Part shown: in pieces, positions 5,171 to 9,951 of the stretch | Layout: the number at the start of each line of letters is the position of its first letter | Numbering within the stretch: the stretch's first letter is position 1 | Source: JBFLVN01 sp040758475 | GTDB taxonomy: Bacteria > JAGRBM01 | Direction: 5' to 3' | DNA length: 9,951 bases | Assembly: GCA_040758475.1 (NCBI GenBank) | Contig: JBFLVN010000136.1 | Location: 1-9,951, forward strand | The notes under the pieces: generated by a model | The model's database searches: none | What the model was told of the DNA's origin: nothing | What the model saw: the letters and a program-made list of their open reading frames with translations, nothing else | Translations under genes and position numbers: made by a program

Positions 5171-7487
5171 TGTGCCGACCAAAGACCGCCTTCCAATAAA
5201 AGTGATACTGCCCAATCAAGGCAAAGAGCGTCCGATTTCTGGGGGAGGAGCCAAGAAACTTTTTAGACCGGTGAACACAGAGTATAGGAAAAGTCTTTCC
5301 AGACAGGTTGCTGCAATTCGCGAATCAACGATGTCGGCAATGCAGCGCGCGGGAAGTGCGCCCGCCAGAGTCAAGCTTTTGCCAAACGCTTCCGCAAAAA
5401 GCCACAGACCCGATCATTTATTCTCAGATGATACGTGCCCAATCATAGGCGCTGGTGCGTTGGGTGAGCTGTTTATAAAGGCCACGCCGAGAGGGCTCAA
5501 TAAACTTGCCAATCAAATCGAACGGAATAACTCGAAACAAATAAAATCAGAATTATCCGTTGTTGATTCTATTGAACCAATCACACCAGCGCATCGTCGG
5601 AATAATATTGATGCTCGTGACATCCTCAGGAATAGTCCTAAACGCGGCCATGCTTTTCTTACGAGGGTGAGATTATTCGATTACGGTCGCGATTCCGCAC
5701 AAGACGCTCTCGTCAAAGACTTCGAGGAAAACTGTAAAACGTTGAAAATCCCGGTTCGACGTGGTGGATATTCACAAGCGAGTCACACATACGTGGCTGA
5801 TTGCAAAACAGTTATAGACGTAGAATCATTGGCTGGAATTATAGGCGTACGTTCTATCAGAGAAATGCCTTCTATCCGAATGATTCGACCGCAATTGATA
5901 AATGCTGATAAACTTCCCTCCGGCCTACCACTCCCTCATGATATAAATGGCGATTTCCCAATTGTCGCGGTTGTTGATTCTGGCATTGAACCCCTTCCTA
6001 ATTTAGAGAGATGGGTAATAGGTCGGCAACAAGATGTTGCGCCAGTATACAGGAACCCCGCGCATGGGACATTCGTTGCCGGATTAATTTGCTGGGGTGC
6101 ACAGTTGAACCCCCATTTATCCCCAATCGATTCGAACCCATGCGGCATTTTCGACCTAGAAGTTTTGCCTAATTCCGATCCCGGCGTTGGAGATACAACA
6201 TTCTTAACAGAGGAAGAACTTTTACAATCCCTCAGCAATGCGCTTGAGCAATACGCCAATAAGATAAAAGTTTGGAACCTCTCTTTGGGAAGCAGTGAAG
6301 TATGCGGACTCGATCAATTTTCACCTTTAGCGGAAGAGCTCGATAAACTCCAAGAAAAATTTCAAGTAACGTTTGTCATCAGTGCTGGAAATTATGAGAC
6401 ACTGCCTTTGTTGGACTATCCTAGAATTGGCACCCAATTAATAGCTGGCCGGATTACCAGTCCTGCCGATAGCGTGCTTGGTGTTACCGTTGGCTCGATA
6501 TCGCATCTAGAATATAATGGAAATGGACCGGCTCGTAATCATCCTTCCGCATTCTCACGGCATGGAGCTGGGCCTAATTACATAATTAAGCCCGATTTTG
6601 TTCATTACGGTGGAACTTGTTCAGTCGATTTCTCACATAAATCTGGGATACGCTCAGTGACCAAAGCGGGAACGGCTGAGAATTTAGGAACAAGCTTTGC
6701 CACACCGCTTATCTCTCGTAGTTTGGCTCAGGTATATCACCACATTACACCGACACCTTCCCCTGTTCTTGCGAGAGCGTTACTTACTCATCATGCTTCC
6801 GATCCCAGAACAGGTGGCCGTGTCCCGGATGGCGAAGAAAATTACTTTGGTTTTGGTTTGCCGACATCCGTTCCTTATTGCCTTGAATGTACTCCCCATA
6901 GTTCAACGCTAATTTTTGAAGACCAACTTCGACCAGGATTCTTTTTGGAATGGGATGATTTCCCATATCCCCCCTCTTTAAAGCGAAACGGGAGATATTA
7001 TGGTGAAATTTGGATGACGGTTGCATTCGCACCCGCCCGTAGCGGTCGCTTCGGAAGCGAATATTGTGAAACCAACATTGACGCTCATTTTGGTATATAT
7101 GAAACCCACACCAACAGAAAGACAGGTGAAATAACTGAAAAATTTAAGGGTCTTGTTCCCCCTGAGCATAAGAATAAAGGGATTCTCTACGAAACCTATC
7201 AGATCGAAAAGCTCAGAAAGTGGGCCCCCGTGCGTACCTATCATGCAAATCTTGGCCAAAAAGGTGTGCGCGGTGAACGATGGCGCTTAATGCTTCGACT
7301 ATTAACACGCCATGGAGTTGAAGCTTACGAGGCTTTTACACCGCAGAAGTTTTCTTTAATCGTTACCATTTCTGATCCAAATAAAACAGCTCCCATTTAC
7401 GACGAAATGGCTCAGATAGTCAGGACTCGCTTTCAAGCGGATAACCTTACCATACGAACGGCGGCTAGAATTCGCGCGACGGTATAA
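5163..7487 (+). CDS. ietS: subtilisin-like (S8) serine protease, IetS-like
   Basis: Protease of the ATPase-protease pair; in ietAS this component is the toxin held in check by the ATPase. The S8 catalytic triad is complete: D272 (VAVVDSGIEP), H301 (HGTFVAGLI) and S511 (GTSFATPL), with oxyanion-hole N410 (ISAGNYE). There is no signal peptide or membrane segment, so it should act in the cytoplasm. A long N-terminal region (1-260) comes first; residues 163-240 read as beta-alpha-beta-alpha-beta, reminiscent of an I9-type inhibitory prodomain. The C-terminal extension (about 580-740) looks beta-rich and includes WDDFPYP and GSEYCETN. ATG 5163 lies inside the end of the ATPase gene, with AAGGGA 9 nt before it. 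At 774 residues it is much longer than secreted subtilisins. Its substrate cannot be read from the sequence. Confidence 0.87.
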   Translation: MPDVPTKDRLPIKVILPNQGKERPISGGGAKKLFRPVNTEYRKSLSRQVAAIRESTMSAMQRAGSAPARVKLLPNASAKSHRPDHLFSDDTCPIIGAGALGELFIKATPRGLNKLANQIERNNSKQIKSELSVVDSIEPITPAHRRNNIDARDILRNSPKRGHAFLTRVRLFDYGRDSAQDALVKDFEENCKTLKIPVRRGGYSQASHTYVADCKTVIDVESLAGIIGVRSIREMPSIRMIRPQLINADKLPSGLPLPHDINGDFPIVAVVDSGIEPLPNLERWVIGRQQDVAPVYRNPAHGTFVAGLICWGAQLNPHLSPIDSNPCGIFDLEVLPNSDPGVGDTTFLTEEELLQSLSNALEQYANKIKVWNLSLGSSEVCGLDQFSPLAEELDKLQEKFQVTFVISAGNYETLPLLDYPRIGTQLIAGRITSPADSVLGVTVGSISHLEYNGNGPARNHPSAFSRHGAGPNYIIKPDFVHYGGTCSVDFSHKSGIRSVTKAGTAENLGTSFATPLISRSLAQVYHHITPTPSPVLARALLTHHASDPRTGGRVPDGEENYFGFGLPTSVPYCLECTPHSSTLIFEDQLRPGFFLEWDDFPYPPSLKRNGRYYGEIWMTVAFAPARSGRFGSEYCETNIDAHFGIYETHTNRKTGEITEKFKGLVPPEHKNKGILYETYQIEKLRKWAPVRTYHANLGQKGVRGERWRLMLRLLTRHGVEAYEAFTPQKFSLIVTISDPNKTAPIYDEMAQIVRTRFQADNLTIRTAARIRATV

Positions 7488-7544
7488 GACAATCCCGCCT
7501 ATCTGCGATTGGCAAAGGGCGCACGTTTCCCCCGAATTTGGCTC

Positions 7545-8504
7545 TCACTTCCCGCCCGCCGCGCGGGCCTTCCCGGCCCGGCGGGGGTTTTGCCGGTACG
7601 CCCGGCGGCCCAGGCGGTCGAGGAGCGTGAAGGTGGCCCCGTAGACGCGGGGGAAAAACGACGGCGCGAAGGACCAGTAGCCGTTCGTCGCGGGGGCGTC
7701 CGCGTGTTTTTTACTCGAATCGAGAACGATTTCGGCCACCAGGGCTTTTTCCTCCCCTTCCGAGTAGGCGAGGGTTTTTCCCTCCGCATCGCAGATGGCC
7801 GAAAACCCCTCGAATTCGAAGGGGAGGGAGAGCCCCGGCGCCAGCGGCAGTGGCGTGCGGTATTCTTCCGAAACTTTGTTCGCGAAAATCACCGGGACGC
7901 CGAGGGCCCTCGCATACTTGGAGGCGATGCCTTTTAGCTGCTTGCGATAAGAAGGGCGGAAAAAGGTACCCAGCAGGGGAATGCGGGGCGTGGGGGCCGA
8001 GTGGGGCATGAGGATCAAGTCGGGCCTTTCGTCGAACATGTGCTTTAAAAACGCGGCCGTGTTGTTGTCGTTGCAGATGCCGACGCCGATTTTCCCAAGG
8101 TCCGTCTGAATGACTTTGGGTTTCTCGCACGGGGCGAAGTACCACCCCTCGAAGAACGGGAGCGAGCCCTTCCGCACCCGGCCCAGGACGCCTTCCGGGC
8201 CGAAGAGCGAGAAAGTATTGAAGAATTCCTCCCCCTCGGCTTCCAGGAACGTGGCGCCGATAAGAATCCCGTGCTCCTTCGCCATCCGGGCGAGGAAGGT
8301 TTCCGTAGGACCGCCCCGGGGCTCGGCCGCGTCCCAGATGGATTCATCGTAGAGATAACCCGCCGCCAGGAACTCGGGGCACAGGACGAACTTTGCCCCG
8401 TGCCGGGCCGCCTCGCGGACGAGGCTTGCCGCGCTTTCGAGGTTCTTTTCGGGCTGGCCATTGCGATTTCTCACCTGGATGGCGGCGGCTTTGAGGGAGC
8501 GCAT
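7545..8504 (-). CDS. nitrilase-superfamily carbon-nitrogen hydrolase
   Basis: A cytoplasmic amidase-type enzyme that should hydrolyse a non-peptide C-N bond through a thioester on its active Cys. The catalytic set is complete: E44 (CPEF), K112 (RKGSLP), the second Glu E119 (FFEGWYF) and nucleophile C144 (GVGICNDNN). The domain runs from AAAIQVRNR at the N-terminus to about residue 290. A basic tail follows (residues 299-319, Arg/Lys/Gln-rich) that the core does not need. Length (319) is slightly above simple N-carbamoylputrescine-amidase or omega-amidase members. The motif after Cys (NDNN) and the RKGSLP loop do not identify the substrate. ATG 8504 has GAGGTG about 4 nt before it. It diverges from the secreted-protein gene and faces the ietAS operon tail-to-tail, 57 bp apart. 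Confidence 0.9.
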   Translation of the reverse strand: MRSLKAAAIQVRNRNGQPEKNLESAASLVREAARHGAKFVLCPEFLAAGYLYDESIWDAAEPRGGPTETFLARMAKEHGILIGATFLEAEGEEFFNTFSLFGPEGVLGRVRKGSLPFFEGWYFAPCEKPKVIQTDLGKIGVGICNDNNTAAFLKHMFDERPDLILMPHSAPTPRIPLLGTFFRPSYRKQLKGIASKYARALGVPVIFANKVSEEYRTPLPLAPGLSLPFEFEGFSAICDAEGKTLAYSEGEEKALVAEIVLDSSKKHADAPATNGYWSFAPSFFPRVYGATFTLLDRLGRRAYRQNPRRAGKARAAGGK

Positions 8505-8522
8505 GGGGCACCTCGCCAGACG

Positions 8523-8552
8523 ACGCTACCGCGCCCCTTCCAAAGGGGTCAA
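8523..8552 (-). promoter_or_regulatory. candidate promoter for the nitrilase gene with inverted repeat in the spacer
   Basis: On the minus strand, TTGACC (8552-8547, 5 of 6) and TAGCGT (8528-8523, 3 of 6) are 18 nt apart, placing transcription near 8516, a few bases ahead of the ATG at 8504. CCCCTT-CCA-AAGGGG (8534-8548) lies in the spacer and touches the -35 box, a possible operator. The -10 box is poor. Confidence 0.25.
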
Positions 8553-8621
8553 ATAGACGCAAAGCATCCGGCCCCCATCCTGGCCCCAATGGCAAACCGC
8601 CAGTAAGATGCCGCCACTTCC

Positions 8622-9950
8622 ATGAACGGCTTGCGGGGAAAGGGAGGGGTTCTTCGCGGGACGGCGTTTGCCGCGGTGGCCGCGTTTTGCCTTTCCTCTC
8701 CGGCGGCGGCCCTCGACAGCAAGGCCCCTTCCAACACGGACGCCCTCCCCCTCGTGATTCGGGGCCAGGAAGTCCCGTCTCTTCTCGGCGAGAATCCCCT
8801 CAAGCTCTCGGCCTTCACCTGCAAGGGGGAGAGCGCTGTGCCGCTCCTCTTCCAGGTGGACGAAGTGAACGCCGACGGCCGCGTCCTTCCAGCCGAAGCG
8901 GCGCCGCGCCTTCTGGCCGACGAAAAGCCGGGCGTCCTCGACGAAAACGATGAGATCGTCCTCCTCCTGCGGGACCTCCAGGGCGAGTGCCCGTCCGAGC
9001 GCCTCGTCCAGGCCCAGGGGAAAGTGACGGCCGTGCAGGTGTCGGCGGAGTATTTGAAAGCACCGGCCTGGGTCTATTTCCTGGCGGGCGAGCGGGGATA
9101 CGTTCCTTCCGGCGGTTATGTCCGTTACGACGCGGCGAAAAATCTCGCCGCCACGAGCGCCCAGTCCTGGGGGTATCTCCCCCAGCAGCCGGCCATCACG
9201 TCCCTCATCAGTTACCGGGATCTTCGCGGGCGGGAGGAGGAAGACCTCGTGGACCGGCTCAAGGTCCGGTTCAAGATCCGGGCGCTAAAGAGCCTCGTGC
9301 GCCTTTCGATCGACGAGGACGACCTCGAATACGCCCTCGAAGGAGTCCGCACGGGCCCCGTGCGGGTGAGCCGCGAAGTGACCGTGACGGTGAAGACCGT
9401 ACCCGGCTTCACCCTGCACGCCTTCGTCCGGTACGAACACTACGAGCGCCTCTGGCGCGGGCACGTGCGCTTCCGCGTGCCGGGGCTCGCGGCCCTGTTC
9501 CTCTCCAGCATGGACGCTACTTTCGCCCACGATTTTACGGACCTGCGGGGCCTCACGCTGCTCACGAGCGGCCTCCCCCAGGGGGCGCTCATCGACGGAA
9601 AGATGATCGAGCGGGAGAAGAGCATCCTCTTCGGCACCGAGCCGTGGTATTTCCTAAGCGGCGGGGGGCTCAACCAGGTCACGGCCCTCGATTTGGACAA
9701 AGGCCTCGACCTGCGGGCCGGAACGCTCTTCATCGACGACCCCGCCTACGAGGACCCGCCCGAAGGGACGCCGGGCGGCGTTCCCACCATCGGTTACCAA
9801 TTCCTTGGGTGGGAGAACCTGGAGGCCCGCTGGTACTCCTTTGGGGCCAACGTGGCCACGCTCCGGGGCTTCCCCGAAGGGGGGGCCAGCGGCTTCTACA
9901 AAACCCTCCACGCCCCGGTGACGATCAAGGCCGGGGATGGAAAGAAATAG
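8622..9950 (+). CDS. secreted protein of unknown function, 442 residues
   Basis: An exported protein with a Sec-type signal: basic start (R5, K7, R12), hydrophobic stretch (14-28) and a likely signal peptidase I cut after the Ala run at 28-30 (SPAAA/LDS). The mature part has two Cys (67 and 123) that could form a disulfide. An N-terminal segment reads as short beta strands and includes PLLFQVDEVNADGRV (74-88) and VLDENDEIVLLLRD (105-118). Alternating strand-like sequence follows (VTVTVKTVPGFTLHAFVRYEHY, about 253-274), with aromatic residues spread throughout, so a beta-rich periplasmic or surface protein is likely. No enzyme motif was recognised. ATG 8622 has only a weak ribosome binding site; TTG 8631 is an alternative within the signal peptide. 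The gene is complete, with TAG at 9948-9950, and diverges from the nitrilase gene 117 bp away. Confidence 0.8.
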   Translation: MNGLRGKGGVLRGTAFAAVAAFCLSSPAAALDSKAPSNTDALPLVIRGQEVPSLLGENPLKLSAFTCKGESAVPLLFQVDEVNADGRVLPAEAAPRLLADEKPGVLDENDEIVLLLRDLQGECPSERLVQAQGKVTAVQVSAEYLKAPAWVYFLAGERGYVPSGGYVRYDAAKNLAATSAQSWGYLPQQPAITSLISYRDLRGREEEDLVDRLKVRFKIRALKSLVRLSIDEDDLEYALEGVRTGPVRVSREVTVTVKTVPGFTLHAFVRYEHYERLWRGHVRFRVPGLAALFLSSMDATFAHDFTDLRGLTLLTSGLPQGALIDGKMIEREKSILFGTEPWYFLSGGGLNQVTALDLDKGLDLRAGTLFIDDPAYEDPPEGTPGGVPTIGYQFLGWENLEARWYSFGANVATLRGFPEGGASGFYKTLHAPVTIKAGDGKK

Positions 9951-9951
9951 G

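Larger units (their letters stand above)
3850..7490. other. AT-richer island carrying the ietAS-like module
   Basis: Base composition falls clearly between the XRE gene and the nitrilase gene: 22/60 G+C by hand count at 4501-4560, against 41/60 at 2341-2400. It returns to GC-rich sequence directly after the protease stop codon at 7487. Codon choice changes accordingly, with many A/T third positions. This indicates acquisition from a different genome. No integrase, transposase, tRNA gene or flanking direct repeat was found at either edge, so the edges are approximate and the mechanism is unknown. Confidence 0.65.

Noticed and set aside
3850..7500. Direct repeats or an attachment site flanking the AT-rich block
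   Set aside because: Comparison by eye of both edges showed only short, imperfect matches such as CCGTATA and CGGTATA, which are not convincing.
7488..7575. Terminator after the protease gene (GCCCGC-CGC-GCGGGC near 7555)
   Set aside because: The inverted repeat lies inside the nitrilase coding end and has no T-run, so it is probably a by-product of GC-rich coding sequence.
8604..8609. TAAGAT as a -10 box for the 442-residue secreted protein
   Set aside because: No acceptable -35 box lies 16-18 nt upstream, and the match is only 4 of 6.
1..9951. CRISPR arrays, tRNA or rRNA genes, insertion sequences
   Set aside because: No regularly spaced repeats, cloverleaf sequence, rRNA-like stretch or transposase motif was seen anywhere in the window.

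Overview
The window comes from a high-GC bacterium that looks Gram-negative: it encodes a lipobox lipoprotein, a Sec-type secreted protein and a membrane class III nucleotidyl cyclase with TPR-like repeats. That mix is common in deltaproteobacteria-like and related environmental lineages, but no marker gene here fixes the taxon. An AT-richer block at roughly 3,850-7,490 interrupts the high-GC background. Hand counts of single lines give 22/60 G+C at 4501-4560 against 41/60 at 2341-2400.

Left part (1-1500): a possible hemerythrin-like four-helix protein on the minus strand and a small lipoprotein on the plus strand diverge from a 534-bp intergenic region. That region holds two near-identical 17-bp repeats (ATTGA-N7-TCAAT), several inverted repeats that could fold as a branched RNA, and a candidate promoter for each gene.

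Middle left (1515-3847): three minus-strand genes in host-like base composition. In order of transcription they are a HigA-type XRE regulator without a visible toxin, a 59-residue acidic protein, and a class III adenylyl cyclase with all canonical catalytic residues. The cyclase has a central membrane segment and a C-terminal helical-repeat region. A strong hairpin sits just before its ribosome binding site.

Centre (4004-7487): the main point of interest is a two-gene operon of an AAA+ ATPase and a subtilisin-like (S8) serine protease, overlapping by 8 nt. This matches the ietA-ietS module, first described as a plasmid toxin-antitoxin/stability system on the Agrobacterium Ti plasmid and later reported as an anti-phage system. 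In this copy the ATPase ends in a helix-turn-helix-like segment. Its start codon sits exactly where transcription should begin from a good sigma70-type promoter, and a repeated motif flanks and covers that start. Together these suggest a self-regulating, possibly leaderless operon. No transposase, integrase, tRNA or flanking repeat was seen.

Right part (7545-9950): a nitrilase-superfamily carbon-nitrogen hydrolase (minus strand) diverges from a 442-residue secreted protein of unknown function (plus strand), both back in high-GC composition. The ietAS block therefore looks like a defence cassette set between ordinary chromosomal genes.
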